From Blasia pusilla (Eukaryota > Marchantiophyta > Marchantiopsida > Blasiales): a DNA stretch of 64,000 nt. Under the pieces are notes generated by a model that searched no databases, had not been told where the DNA came from, and worked only from the letters and a program-made list of their open reading frames with translations. Below are positions 1 to 12,389 of the stretch, piece by piece; the first letter of the stretch is position 1; every line of letters begins with the position of its first letter. The stretch is from the NCBI GenBank assembly GCA_050084515.1, contig CM114274.1, positions 248,001 to 312,000 of the forward strand, given 5' to 3'. The position numbers and the translations under genes are program-made.

Positions 1-281
1 GTGATCATGCTCCACATTAGGTAAAGAGACTACATTGGTGATGTCTGCAAATGGTCTTTTTTCATTTCGCCTCGATGGTTCCTCTTGAGATTCATGCATC
101 TTGTGACAATATCAACCATCCGACCAAAATATGTATTGTCAATATATAAAAAAAATAGAAAAAAGAGAAAATTTTATAAAAAAAACTTATACTCAAGATT
201 TGGTCTGTGAATATTATAATCTATATTAAAAAATAAATTTACACATAACTAAAGTTTTTATTAAAATCTGAAATAGGAAAA
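1..281. other. AT-rich non-genic DNA
   Basis: AT-rich sequence with no convincing coding signal, repeat or RNA gene on either strand. It lies 3' of the unrecognised minus-strand gene and may hold its 3' untranslated region. Confidence 0.4.
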
Positions 282-857
282 TCATTCTAACGGGCAATGA
301 GACTCGGCCGTACTCATCTCACTTGAGTCCTCAGAGCAAATTGAATGACAATCACTAATTTCCCATGACCCCGACCCGTAACAATCACGTACAAATGAAT
401 GGCTAGATGCTATAGGGTCTGACGAAGGGATGCAATAATGTGTGGAATCTGTATCTCCTTCTCCCTCCTGACCTCCAACTACTTCTTGTGAAATAGAATG
501 ATGATTCACCACAGGTGTGGTTTAAATCCTAGATGCACTCTCATCATAACTACAACTCTTACCATTTCTCAAAGGGCTTATGCTAACATTAGGAGCATTA
601 ATCCCATTTTCGCAAATTGGCAATGGTACATAGCTAGGAATTAAAGCCTTATCTATATTTTCAAAAATCGGCGATGGAACATAGCCGGGACTTGAAGCAT
701 TATTCCTATTTTCAACGATCGGCGAGGGAACATACTCCGGACTTGCTATTTGTATCACCTCTATGATGTCAACATCTATAGGTGTATAATCCCTTTCTTG
801 TTCATCAAGAGGAACGTAGAACTCACCATCGCTGTAGCGTAATTCGTCAACACTCAT
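282..857 (-). CDS. Unrecognised acidic Ser/Pro-rich protein with YVPSPI repeats
   Basis: I do not recognise this protein. Reading leftward from an ATG at 857 there are 111 residues, a TAA at 522-524, then 76 more residues in the same frame down to 282. It may therefore be one reading frame with a single stop, or a 111-residue protein followed by 3' UTR. The first part contains three imperfect units of about 20 residues built on YVPSPI-x-EN, suggesting internal duplication. It is acidic and low in complexity with no membrane segment. A second acidic frame lies upstream at 1562-1134 and contains a related SPEYL motif, so both could be exons of one gene. No close splice pair was proven. Function unknown. 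Confidence 0.3.
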
Positions 858-1133
858 TTATAAAGTATCTTGCATTATCCACACAATTATTTTAATAAAA
901 GAAATATTTCAAGATAATAAAAGAAATACTCAATAGAAAAGGATACTAAATCTCCACACCTGAATATTAGAACACAAGCAGAGAAGACTTACTTTTTTGA
1001 GTCACTCCACTCCCAAAGAAATGAAACTTGATCGTTTGCTCAACTCAACAATCTCAAACACACATATATGAGAACAAAACAAACATGGATTTGATGATTA
1101 ATTGGATATACACAATAGATAGTACTCTCTAGG

Positions 1134-1562
1134 CTACTTATCTCCAATATCTCGACTATCTGCACTTATGTCTAAATCCCCATAATCCATACACTTATAT
1201 TCCAGGTCGAACTCATCACCAACATACCATCCCTCGGAATCATAGAGGGAAGTGGAGGAATATTCTCCATCGTCAAGTTCTTCAAGACCAGGACAAATAT
1301 CTACAGAGTATCTCTCATTACTATTGAGAGTAATCACAATTTCCTCGCCTATTGAGACTTCTCTAACCTCCTGAGTCTCATTGAAACCATTTGAAATAGG
1401 AGCAAAAAAATTAGGGTCCACATCGAACAATTTTCGTTTTCGTTCAGAGCGAGATAATGAAAATCTATGTTCATCTCTCTCTACCAAATATTCAGGACTC
1501 CTATTTATTACAATTTCTTCCACAATTATCGGCCTCTTGCATCTTGATGAGAGAGTTGACAT
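1134..1562 (-). CDS. Unrecognised acidic protein or first exon, 142 aa
   Basis: An intact frame starts at ATG 1562 and runs 142 residues leftward. The N-terminus is basic (RCKRP, RSERKRK near residues 40-45), and the C-terminal 60 residues are very acidic with many Asp, Glu, Ser and Tyr. This looks like a short nuclear or regulatory protein, but I cannot assign a family. The same strand and similar composition as 857-282 suggest one gene whose intron would be about 860-1130. The frame ends GDK-stop at a sequence that could also be read as a weak donor (AAGTAG). AT-rich sequence at 1570-1740 would be its promoter. Confidence 0.33.
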   Translation of the reverse strand: MSTLSSRCKRPIIVEEIVINRSPEYLVERDEHRFSLSRSERKRKLFDVDPNFFAPISNGFNETQEVREVSIGEEIVITLNSNERYSVDICPGLEELDDGEYSSTSLYDSEGWYVGDEFDLEYKCMDYGDLDISADSRDIGDK

Positions 1563-3540
1563 GGCGTAAGCTAGTTAGCCTCACTCCGCATATACAATAT
1601 TATTCATTGCAAATTTAAAAAGAGAATATTTAAATTTTCAATATAATTAGATAATTCAAGTAAAAAAACATAACTACTAATATAATTTCATAAGACTCAA
1701 ATAATAAAAATGCTAGAAAATTTGTAAGAGAACCAAATCCGAGCATAAGAAAAAAGATTTTCATAAGTAAAAGCCGAAGTCCCCCTAGCCCCTGACATAT
1801 AGCAGGGCTATGTGAGTAAGGCCCAGTCGTGAAGTGCGGGCCAAGTGGGCCGGGCTCGAGCCCCGCTCCTGGCAGGAATGTGTTGCGCGCAGGAATATGT
1901 CGGGCCGCCTATTGGTGCAATTCAAAGGGCATAGTGAGAGGATTACATAACGTCACGAGGTCTTCGGTAGGTGTGCGGTTCGTCCGTTTTCGCGCTCTTT
2001 GCACGAGGATTGACGTTGCTCGAGCTTCTCAACAGAAGCGTCCCGAGCTTTTTCAATATGCTCTGCTCTCTATGGAGAAGTCCAGAACGTGAAATTCCGG
2101 AAGTGCGTAGTGTATCTATCCTTCCTCCAATAATGTCCTCGTAACTCCATTCCGTAGAACTGACTGCAAATCGATGCCCGTGTACTCGCACAACCCCAAT
2201 CGAAGTGCGGCTCATCATTTGGAAGACTCGAAAGGATCCGTATCATCCTGAGGGGCTTATCGCTACTCGATAGTCAAAGTTTTCGCATTCATGTGGAAGT
2301 CCAACTGGTCTCTGCGTGGGGCATGCGTTCATCTTATGTTGTCGTTTATGCTGTCGTTTACAAACATCGTTCTGCTGATATCATTCTTGGAAAACAGAAA
2401 AAAAGCGAAAACAATACAAACTATCGTTGGGAAGAAAAAGCACATTCGCTCGGTGGTCATCTTATCTCTTGATCTCAAAAGCCTTCCCCCACGACGTGTG
2501 CACATCGAGTCGACGAACAAGGAGGTGATCTTGGGAGCCTAGTTAATGAGAGAAGTGCAGTGTCTATCCAGAAAGAAACTCTGGCCTCGACATTTGATTT
2601 CGAGATGTTCAATAGGAAGAGAGTGGACGAGCACTACTTTTGACGCCCAAGAAGAATGTTGTTATTGAATTGTAAAATCGACGTCAACGCTTTGACAATC
2701 TACCACAAAGAATGATATCCTTTGTTTCGCTTCCTTGGAGGAAAAGCTCTGGCGGAATGCGCTGAAAAACGTACTCAAAGTATACAAGCGAGAAGCACAC
2801 CGGTAAAGTTCTAGCAGGGGCAGAAACTTCCTCACCGATTACGCATACGAGATCATCGGGTTCAAAATACAATCCTTCAAGGATTTGTCAAGACATAAGA
2901 TGTCGGAGCACCAAGGCGACCCACGAACACGATCAGGCGATTGCCAACATAGCTCTTTCACGGAGAAGGTTGAGAAAAAGAGAATTGTACGGCTGGCTGG
3001 CCTACAATGTTGGAATCTCGATCAGGTCCAACCACATCTTGCCTCCCACCCAGTCTCAAAATCACTGAGCGAAAGATAGGATCCAGTCTCATGAAACGTC
3101 GACTCCCACTATGGAGGGTGAACCAGAGAGAGGAAGGTGAAATCGTAGCGGACAAAAATGGACTCCTACAATTTCCCCAAAAAATATGACATGGAATTCT
3201 TCTGTAACTGAATTGGGGATTTGCCGTGTACTATCGGAATTGCGCCATTCCGCATACACAACTAATCTAGACATATATACATTTGGCAACGGCTTTTAGA
3301 AGAGTTCATTCCCAGCCCAGTCTCCGAGAAGTGTAGAAGCGATCAAGGCAACTCAGGCCTCTCAGTTCACACGAAGCATACTCGATTAGCTGGGAGAACC
3401 CGTCCATCATACTTATGTTGATTGTCTAAACCTCGGGTCGATTCGACATGCAATCTATCGCTACAGCAATTCAGGAGCATGAGCTTCCGAGACTCACCAC
3501 AGGTCAATTGACAAACGGGTTTCGCTGACTATGAATGCCC

Positions 3541-3544
<4 letters not shown>
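1563..3544. other. No recognisable gene; GC-richer degenerate sequence
   Basis: AT-rich up to about 1740, then abruptly GC-richer (about 1780-3300). Only short overlapping frames occur, none with a recognisable domain. The composition change suggests an old decayed insertion, but I found no LTR, terminal inverted repeat or target duplication to define it. Confidence 0.35.

Positions 3545-3629
<85 letters not shown>
3545..3629. repeat. (GA)n microsatellite, about 85 bp
   Basis: An uninterrupted run of AG dinucleotides. Frames reading Ser-Leu repeats across it are artefacts of the repeat. A second (GA)n tract of similar length occurs at 29183-29262. Confidence 0.98.
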
Positions 3630-3632
<3 letters not shown>

Positions 3633-4660
3633 TAAAGACGAGGCAAATCTCTGATGCTACAAATAGAATGTGCCAAAACGCTTGCCAGGTCTTCAATCTC
3701 GTGGGTTTGGGCAATCACTTCGCAGAATCGGCGGCTCCATTTCAGAGATGCGGAATTGGAAGAATGCAAGCAGCTAATCCAAGGATTAACCAAAGGCTGG
3801 TGGTTATGTCCCAAATCAAAGCCAATCTTCACTGGCGTAGAATTTTGCGGTGATTATTTACCAAAACAATCACATCAAAGGTAGTAAGTAGTTGCGAAGC
3901 AGAAAGCGTGGACACAACGGGCCAATTTTTGAACACTATTTTTGTCTGAAAATGTCTGCGTCTCGCTCGCCCTTACTTCCACGAGTGGAGTCTAGGCCCA
4001 AAAAGCAAAGTGGAGACATGCATAATAATCTAGCGAGGAATTCTAAAGTCAAAATGAATTATGAGCTACACCGAGATGCACAAGGAGCTTCCAAATTCTT
4101 ACCACGAGTGCTTGCAAATTCTTCCGAGGCTGTCTCTATTATGCTTTCGTTGCAGTTCCACTCCCTCCTCTCTCAAAACGGTAGATCCCCCTATTCTGCC
4201 TCCACTTCCTTCTCCAAAGTAACTCAAGCCAAGCATTTGTTTGCACTTAAGCAGCTCAGATGCTCGTAAGTGTCCGTTTCTAGAGATAATAGCATTAAGA
4301 GGTGTCATTGTATGGAGCACACATAACTCTTTGAATATTGTTTTGACGTTTGTCCCAACGCAAATGGCTACTTTAGCTCCTTACTTTTATTACCTAAATC
4401 AAATTTAAGACATTCAAATATGTGGCTGCAGGGAGTTACGCTTGCCCTCAAATATTTTTGGTTGTTTTGTCTCTAAGAAGGAAGTTGAGACGTCTATTTG
4501 GGGAGGAGCTTCTTTTCTTTAAGGAAAAAAAACTACCATATTAAGTAACCCCCCCTCCTCACATTATAGTATAGATTACCTTCTTTTGAGTTTTATTTTA
4601 TAAGAAAGTGGATATATTTATATCTTGCCATCGAATCATATGTCCATCAAGATTGAGGTA
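3630..4660. other. No recognisable gene
   Basis: A 125-residue frame on the plus strand (3892-4269) and an overlapping minus frame show no domain features. From about 4300 the sequence is AT-rich and non-coding up to the inverted terminus at 4661. Confidence 0.35.
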
Positions 4661-4925
4661 ATGGGGCCACTCATTTCTTTCCGACGGGGAACAAATACGT
4701 GGACGGAGGAAATTTCCCTTTAATCCACACGAGTGGACTTTATTGAATAATAATAATAACTTCTTATAAACAAATATTTAAAATTTTGACATTGTCCGAA
4801 AGAGGATAAAAAATTCTTTCGAACGTCCCTAAAAATCGCCGTTTACAAAAACGGGAGCCGTGTGTAGGTACTTGTTTCTTCAAACGGGCATTCGCCGTTA
4901 TTGTAGTACCCACGTTTTTTGAAAT
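4661..4925 (+). repeat. Left terminal inverted repeat
   Basis: Matches the reverse complement of 7812-8040 through a chain of shared blocks separated by small indels, starting at GGGGCCACTCATTTC and ending near the ATTCGCCGTT block. Confidence 0.65.
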
Positions 4926-7811
4926 TTTGACAGAAAGGACTTTTTTGTACAAAGTTGTAGTGAAGTCTTCCTTGAGTGAAGACTAAAGACTCAATACCGG
5001 AAGTAAATACGTATACTTAACCAAAATTGTGCGAGAACATGGAATGACCAAACTTTGACAAAGGACAAGAGATAGTAAAAGATTAAGAATTGTCTCAAAA
5101 GAGTGAGAATTGTGTAAAAGTAGGAAAAGACTCGAAAAGAAACTAGAATAAGAAGCGCGGGTACTTCGCAATGGAGACCGTAGTAGGAATAATGGTGAAG
5201 ACTGGGAAAAGCTTCTTTGCAAAAGAAGACTGAAGGGAGTCTTTGTGCGAAGATTGGGTACAAAGAACAAAGATCGAAGACCCAAGAGCAAAGACTAAGA
5301 ACTCTAAGAAGGAGGATGAAGAAGAAGAGGAATTAAAAAATCTTCACAAGAAGCAGAAAGGGGTAGGAAGTATAGGAATAGAAAGAGAAAGAATGTTTTG
5401 GAAGAAAGCGGAAGGAAATAAAAGTTGGAGGAGGACTCTTTGCAGCGGCATTAGGATAAGAGTCTTCATGAAGATAGGACTGCGAAGATAGGATTGCAAA
5501 GACTACGAAGACCGCGAAGATTGTAAGTAATGAACCATCACGGCGGTTTTGGAAATCGGAAATGGAGCGGAGCAGTAGTTCAGAGGAAGCGGAAATGACT
5601 CGCCACAGCAACCAACTGCCTTAGGAAGATAAAGAGTTGGAGAATCTGAACCGAGGAGGGTGGGATTATCAGTTAGAAATCTAGAGTAGAATAGGAAGAT
5701 CAATCACGAATTGTAGGAGACTATTTAAAGAATAGAGCAGAAGAGCAAGGGGTCATTCCCTTGTATCTTGAGTTTCCCAATAGTCTTGGTGGGTTGTGTA
5801 AGGAGTTCTTTAGGGAGGATCCAAGCCAAAGAGTCTTGTCCCCTCGGAAGCTTGCAATACTTTCTAGTTCTTTCCACTTTTTGATGCGGTTGAAGTGTCT
5901 TCTCTCATGCTTTCTGATGTGTGGAGTTGAGTGTAAAACCTTATTGGGTTGCAATAGGGATGAGAGTCTAGTCTTGTGATTTCGGAATTCTAGAAGATAA
6001 TCAGGAAGAGCGTAAGAAAGCTGTTAGACAATGAGTAACTATGATACCCACAATTTTGTACTCTTGAAGAATATATCTTTTTATTCAACGAAGACTCTTG
6101 TATATTCTGATTTTGATTAAGATTATTTATTATTATGGAGAAGAATGAGTGAATCACGAAGCTCCTGGGACAAGGCAGAGAGATGGAAGATCAAGGATTT
6201 GCCTTAGAGGAGAGGAAAGCGCAATAATGAAGTCTCAAGACTCAGAACGAAGCTTAACGAAGCTCAACGAAGATGTACGAAGCTCTGTCTTTGAAGTGCT
6301 TCGCTACATAACGAAGCATCACGAAGAAAAGAAGAAAGAAGTATTTTTCTCTTGTACGAAGTACGAAGCATGAAGCACCGGAAATAAGAACGAAGCATGG
6401 AGTACTTTGTCCTTATGAAGTCCAGCGAAGCGAAGCTAAGAAGGATTGTGATTTCAAGCGACACATGTTAGAACAGTTAAACTAGGAAAGGGAGCGACCC
6501 TTTGTATCAAATTGGTAGTTAGGACAGTTTTGTACCGCAGATTCAGAGGAATCGTAGGAAAAGCTAAGAGAACCATAGATCTAGGTAGTTAGAAATAGTG
6601 AAGAGACACTAGCTTCATCAAGAACGTTTCGAATCTTTGGATCACTTCCACTCCAACGAATATTTAAGAAGCAAGGCAGAAGCCATAATCATCATTCTCT
6701 TACGAAGTCCTTATGTTGTAGGAATGGTATGAGCAAGAGAGTAGTACCCTCTCGAGTTTGTATACACTTTGAAGCTTTCTCGTTCTTGATGGAGTAGTAA
6801 AGCAATCATTCATTCATTCTGATGTGCGATGCTTATGTCTAAGTATTCTTTTTGGGTCTGTAGAGTGAAGAGTGAATCAGGAAAACCTTTCTCATCAATG
6901 AAATAATCAACATGAGTTGTAGGAAATCTGTTTGACAGAGAGTAACGTGCCGAGACGGATTGAGTTCCGAAAGTAGGAGAAGTCAGCTTTTGTGTTGAGA
7001 TCTCTGTGAGGTTTCTTGATGTCGAGAGGAAAAACTACCTGAACATGTTGTCAATTCCACTAGAGAGAATCAAGAAAAGATCCTTTGGTATTAAGAAAGA
7101 TCAGAAGATATTGATAAGACATTGAATATAACTCATCCACAGTTAAATACAACTATTACAACAGAATTGTAATTGCGAACTCTCTTTTCATCAAACAATG
7201 ATCCTCTTGGGGATCAAACTTATTAAAACGACTATAAAATAGAAACACTTGTACATTACAGTAACGTGTTGTGACAGATTCGGTTCTGAAAGTAGGATGA
7301 GCCGCTCCTTCTTGAGGTCTCTTTGAGGTCTTCGTTAGAACTTTGTTATCCAAGATTCGCAAGAGTCGTTGTCTGCACTTGAGAAGAGTCTTTTCTAAGA
7401 GGGAAGAAAATCATTTTTTTCTTTTGTACTAGTAAAGACTTAGTTATTATAATTAGTTAAGTGATTAATGAAGAAGGATTTCTTCTTGTTAATTCTTATA
7501 AAACCTCTCTTTACTCAGGAAACCGTGATCTCTGGGAACGAACTTAATAAGTTTTTATGAGAAGAGTACCTTTTTCCTTGAGGTGTACATTACAGTTACC
7601 ACGACTCTTGGAAGCCTCCCAATTGCGGCAGTGAGTGGCCCTAATAGGTGTCCGTGATTCCAGCTTTGGCGTGCTACAGGAACTACCAAAAACGATTCCC
7701 TACAAACCAGTACTTCGCAGTTGGAGGTGACAGCTCCACAGCGAACATATAGAATAACATGAAGAACTGCGAGAAATAGGGGCACTCACGTCCGGAGTTG
7801 GGAGGCCTTAG

Positions 7812-8040
7812 GAATCATGGCAACGGCGAATGTCGGTTTGAAGAAATGGGTACCTACACACGGTTTTCGTAAACGGAGATTTTTAGGGACATCCGGAAGA
7901 TATTTTTGTCCTCTTTTAGATTATATGAATTTTTTAGTTTTTTTTTTCTAAGAAGTTATTACTATTATTCAATAAATTCTGTTCTTGTGGACTTTCCTAC
8001 CTCCCCGTATTTGTTCTGAAGGAAATGAGTGGCCCTAATA
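7812..8040 (-). repeat. Right terminal inverted repeat
   Basis: Inverted counterpart of 4661-4925. Its outer 16 bp, GAGTGGCCCTAATAGG (8028 onward), also occurs as a direct copy about 400 bp inside the element near 7632, suggesting an internal copy of the terminus. Confidence 0.62.
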
Positions 8041-8076
8041 GGGGGTATCATAATACCACTATCCAGGATTTTATTT

Positions 8077-8144
8077 TCCCCGGATCTCCCTATCCGGGGA
8101 CTTGCCGGATCCCAAACGGGTAGCCCCCGAGCTACCCGTTTTGG
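8077..8144. other. Two adjacent GC-rich hairpins
   Basis: TCCCCGGAT at 8077-8085 pairs with ATCCGGGGA at 8092-8100 over a 6 nt loop. AAACGGGTAGC at 8114-8124 pairs with GCTACCCGTTT at 8131-8141 over another 6 nt loop. Both stems are perfect and lie just outside the right terminus of the 3.4 kb element. No coding context; role unknown. Confidence 0.6.
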
Positions 8145-10961
8145 CACTCCCGGGAAGAATCATTCCCGCCCCATTTGCATTTCTTCTCGGGTATCCTATG
8201 GATTTAAGGTTGGCTGCTGACATACACAGGTAGCCCAAAACTGCCGCCCCCTCCTCTTCCGGGAGTAGCCCAATGACTTTCGGGCCGGCCCCCCTAACCC
8301 GGACAATTCCATATAGACAATAAATTGACACCCCCTAATATTTCAAGCTTTAGTGAACAAGTAAGGGTTGCAGAAACTCAAAGACAATCGGAGTGAAAAT
8401 AGTGGACTGTTGCGAGAACGGATGTGTATGAGGACGAGCGTTTGATCTGTCGGAGTCCGCTTTCAATGTCATCGCAGATCCTTCAGTCGGAGTTATTACC
8501 GTGAAATACTCGCTTGCTTAGACGGCCGACGACTTGCTAAGCGGGAAGAGAAGGTTGTAGATGGGTTTCGTGGCATGGGAATAGTATCACAATAAGTCGT
8601 CAGATTCAACTCTGATTTTGATCACGGAGATCATTTAGGAAGCTTTCCAAGAATAGCCTTTTCTGTACTACTGCGTGGCATATCATATATCCTCGGAAGC
8701 ATTGCGAAGGATAGTCGAATGTGTGAACTATATTGCTATCTGCTCACAACTTAGCATGAATAAATTCTTACCCATTTCTGATGTCAAAGTGGATATTTTA
8801 ATTTTCTTGAATATCCTCGTAAATACCATTTTAAGTTATCTTCGATGCAAATCTCTGGCTAGTTATCAATTTGGTATGTAAGTAGGTAGCTCCTTGTGTA
8901 GGAGTTCAAACGTGAAATGGTTAAAAGAGTGCGGACACAAAGGAGATGCATGATGATCTCGACATCCTCCTCCTTCTCCCCATCTATGGTCTACTCATCA
9001 GTTGCGAATCCAACGAGTCATCACACAAATGCACGTCACTCGGGTCTAGGAGTATTTTGTGCCACACCAAACCAGGGGCTATTGTAAGTTGAAATACAAT
9101 CCTCTGTGAGTATCTATATAATAATTGACGACCACATATGCATAATATGACAAGATAGCGGGGCAATAAGACAAAATAGGCAACATTCTTGAATTTTGTT
9201 GCTTGAGCCCCATTAGATGGGTAGAAATAGAACATAGGAAACAAATAGGGATTTGAGTGGAATATATATTAATCAATTAATTATTAATTTAATATTATAA
9301 TGCATGATTATAAATATTAATAAAAATAAAGATTATGATAAATAACCAAAATTTTGGAATTTTTCCTCAATTCATATTTGATGGAAAAAAGAAAAAAAAT
9401 TAATGGAGGAATAGATTTTGTTTAAATTTTATGGAAAGATAAAATTACTCAGTGTATTGGGATATCATTTAAATTTGAATTGAGGATTTTAATTACTAAG
9501 AAAAATGAAATGTTATAACTCTTCTAAAATTTTCTATAATAGAAATCATATTTAAAATTTGAAATAAATAGCATGATCATTTTTCAAAATAATTATATTA
9601 ATTCAAATAAGATATTTTGGGAAAGGAAAATTAATTTGAATGGAAAAGGAAAATGATTTTGTTCATTAAAATTACTTAAGATTTTGGTTAGTGAATGTTA
9701 TTTTGGTGGGAAGAATGGAAGAGGAAGAATAGTTATTGTTTGAACTTTTACACAGGAGTGAAATTATTTAGGGAAGATGGATGTTATTTAAAGGTGAAAT
9801 TTTCTTACTCTTTTAAGATTTAAAAAGTGGAAATTATACTTAAATTTTAAATTTAAATAAAAATTGAAAATTTAAACATAATTTTAAAAAACTATTATTG
9901 AAACCTTTTTTTAAGGCCCTATTGACATGTGGTAATTGGACAAGAAAAAAATGTTTCACGTGTTATGGGCATGAAGAAAAAAGTTTGAATTTGTGTACAA
10001 CATCATTAATCCCTTCACTAACAGAAGCTCTTCAAACACTTTTTTATTTTTCGTGCATGGCCCGAGTACCTTACTAGTGTAGACAAAGTTTGCCATCCGG
10101 ACACCGAAAAGACTACCAGTTGGATACGTTTGCACGAAGGTTCATCACATGAAGAATGTCTTCCATGACATGACATGTGTGGTAACTCAACATAACTTGG
10201 AAGTTCACAAACTTTCATTCCACCCATTACATTAAAGTTTTTTCATGAACGGAAATTAGAATGGAAGGAATAGTCACCGATTGGTAAACAAGAGTCGGGC
10301 TACGAACAGGACTCCATGCATGTAGAAAGGAAACAATGTATGAAATCCGACAAGGTTACATTAGGTGCCATAGACATAGACTTTCAACAACAGACCGCTT
10401 GCAAATACAAAAGTTGGTCATAAGCTTCATAACCATATTGTGGAGGTGGTGTACCAAGTGCCTTAACCTTGGCAGCTGGATGTGCAAGTACAAGCACTAG
10501 TACTTTGATAATGGGTGCACTAAATTGAGAATGGATCAAAATGAAACCTAAAAGCTACTTCTCACAAGGTTTAGCACTTCTTTATTACCTGATTATGTAA
10601 TTCATGATTCTCTAGAATACGAGATGATGCTATCTTAGAGGATGTCGCCTGACATTGCCATCCAAGAATGATAAATTTATAAGCAAGTCTTCTAATGCCT
10701 TAGAGAACTTTCATTGGGAATATTGGACAATAAACCCTAGAAAGCCTACGGGTGAGCTACGATACTTACATTAAGGGTTGAATTTACACCAATCGTGGAT
10801 GGGCAATGTTGTTTAATCATCTTCTTGCTTCATTGTTGTTGCAATTTTAGAAGAGATCAACGTAAGTTAATAGCCCTACTTATGTTTATGTTATGTCACA
10901 AGTAAACTTTATCAGCCTACGTCCAAGGTCTTTTGACCCCGCCAATGTTCAAAGCCACCGC
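8145..10961. other. No recognisable gene; AT-rich stretch
   Basis: From 8145 to about 9250 only short frames without domains occur. 9250-9960 is strongly AT-rich. 9960-10961 is mixed and non-coding, running up to the TG terminus of the outer retrotransposon LTR at 10962. Confidence 0.4.
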
Positions 10962-11032
10962 TGTCGCGACCCTCATAACCAAACAACACCAAATGGGCGC
11001 CAAGCGAAACATCAGAACTCAAGTGAACTCAC
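10962..11032 (+). repeat. RT1 5' LTR, first 71 bp
   Basis: Begins TGTCGCGACCCTCATAACC, the family LTR start, and stops at CTCAC (11028-11032), which is repeated at 38799-38803 beyond RT2. The rest of the LTR continues at 38804. Confidence 0.85.
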
Positions 11033-12031
11033 TGTCGTGCCCCTACTCTCCTTGAACGTCAATCTTTAGTGTTGCGGAAGCGTACGTTCAGTAGGACACG
11101 ATCTCATCGCCGATCTGCACCCAAACACGCACTCTCGTTAGTCGGGTCTGGGCCAACCAGCGTTCCAACCCACCGAGTTCTCAACTCGGTGTCTCATCAA
11201 GCTCAACGTTCCTTAATTCCTAGTTTCCAAAACATGGCAAGTCCTTCAAGACTTGGAACAGACTTCGTGATTAGTCCAGGAACCTAAAACGGCACTTGCG
11301 CACCTAGCGATCCCAACTGTTCAACGGACCTCGAGTTCCAAACCGAGACCCGAGTAATTAAGTCGCGGGGTGAAATCCAAGAGGGATGTCTAAAATTGCC
11401 TCCGTAGACTTGGTTCAGGTTTTCCAACCCAACCCCAAACTCTCGATCCGTTCCATGCCCTCGAGCCGCCCCATGGCGCCCAAAGTGGGATTCGAGTTCC
11501 AAGCACTCTCAGAGACCTTCCCCCTTACTAGTACTTCTGGGGTTCTCCAATAACCCCCCCCTTTTGGAAAAGGAGGGTCGGGCCCTTCATTGTGGCCCTC
11601 AACCCGACTCTAATTACAGTCTTTTCTGGGTTGTTTCTCAGCCGCTGCTTATGCGTTTGCAAAGATCTTTAGTGCATTTGAACCACTTTCCATTAGCCTT
11701 CCAACGCACCCTTGTTTAATCCAAACGCATATTGGAGCTAAAAGTTATGGTTATAAATACAGCCGTAAACTCTCAAACGCTAGTGGCGTTCCAAATCTGG
11801 ATTCCTTCCTTTGGCAACCCACTTTCTAGACTCGACTCCTTTCAAGTCTTATTCTGCGTTTGGTCCAGGTTTCTTGGTCGCGACCACAATATGTGAAACG
11901 CCAAGCCTTGTTTGTGTCTCGTCTCTTGTCTCTTCTTTGAGACTACTCCAACGCGCAAGCCATCTTAGTGTGAGCCAGCTAATGTTCCGATGTTCCGCTT
12001 TGGCACTTGTTTGGTCATGAGGGTCGCGACA
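11033..12031 (-). repeat. RT2 3' LTR
   Basis: 999 bp, reading on the minus strand TGTCGCGACCCTCATGACC ... GGGGCACGACA. Immediately inside lies the purine-rich primer tract (minus strand AGAGGTGTGAG). Confidence 0.92.
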
Positions 12032-12389
12032 CTCACACCTCTTTAGAGGTTGATGCCCTCATCAACGCAAACCTTTGTTATGTCAAGTCTCCTGACCAGC
12101 CTACCCCTTGACATTGAATTGCGTTCTGGTGGCTAACTCGCAATTCCTCTTAGTCTACAGTTATCGCTTTGCACCACTTAGAATTATTAGCCTCTCCTCT
12201 TTGATAAGCCTGGACTCGTTCCAAAGAACTAACCTATCAAATAAGCTAACTAAGTGTGCAACCTTAGACTCTTCTGGCTCATTCTTGTAAACATCACACC
12301 TGTTTACCTGGTCTACAATTCGTACTACTATTGGGTCGCTCTCGTATTCGACTTAGGCGCGTCACTAAGTTTACTTATGTAGCCACAAG
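12032..12389 (-). other. RT2 3' untranslated region, distal part
   Basis: Non-coding DNA between integrase and 3' LTR, homologous in reverse to 18740-19101 of RT3 and 35580-35929 of RT4. RT3 is inserted at its inner edge and the remainder resumes at 20103. Confidence 0.8.

Larger units (their letters stand above)
4661..8040. mobile_element. 3.4 kb element with long terminal inverted repeats (MULE- or foldback-like)
   Basis: The ends at 4661-4925 and 7812-8040 are inverted copies of one another, sharing GGGCCACTCATTTC at the outer edge, then ATTTATTGAATAAT, CCCTAAAAATC, CCGTTTAC, GTGTGTAGGTAC and CATTCGCCGTT in order. Roughly 230-265 bp long and about 75-80 percent alike by eye, they are typical of Mutator-like or foldback elements. 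The interior has no transposase. It holds simple-motif-rich DNA (repeated GAAGAC at 4970-5520, repeated ACGAAG at 6160-6460) and two loosely similar segments (about 5760-6040 and 6715-6945). TAAT lies just outside both ends, too short to count as a proven target duplication. Non-autonomous and old. Confidence 0.6.

Noticed and set aside
1829-2218. Protein-coding gene in the GC-richer patch
   Set aside because: Overlapping frames on both strands, no domain, no consistent start or splice context.
3494-3832. Ser-Leu repeat proteins read across the GA tracts (also 29048-29356)
   Set aside because: These are the microsatellite translated; no coding features outside the repeat.
12032-12036. CTCAC next to the inner edge of the RT2 LTR as a target duplication of a separate solo LTR
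   Set aside because: CTCAC here is part of the element: the other family members have the same bases next to the polypurine tract. The informative copies are the outer ones at 11028 and 38799.
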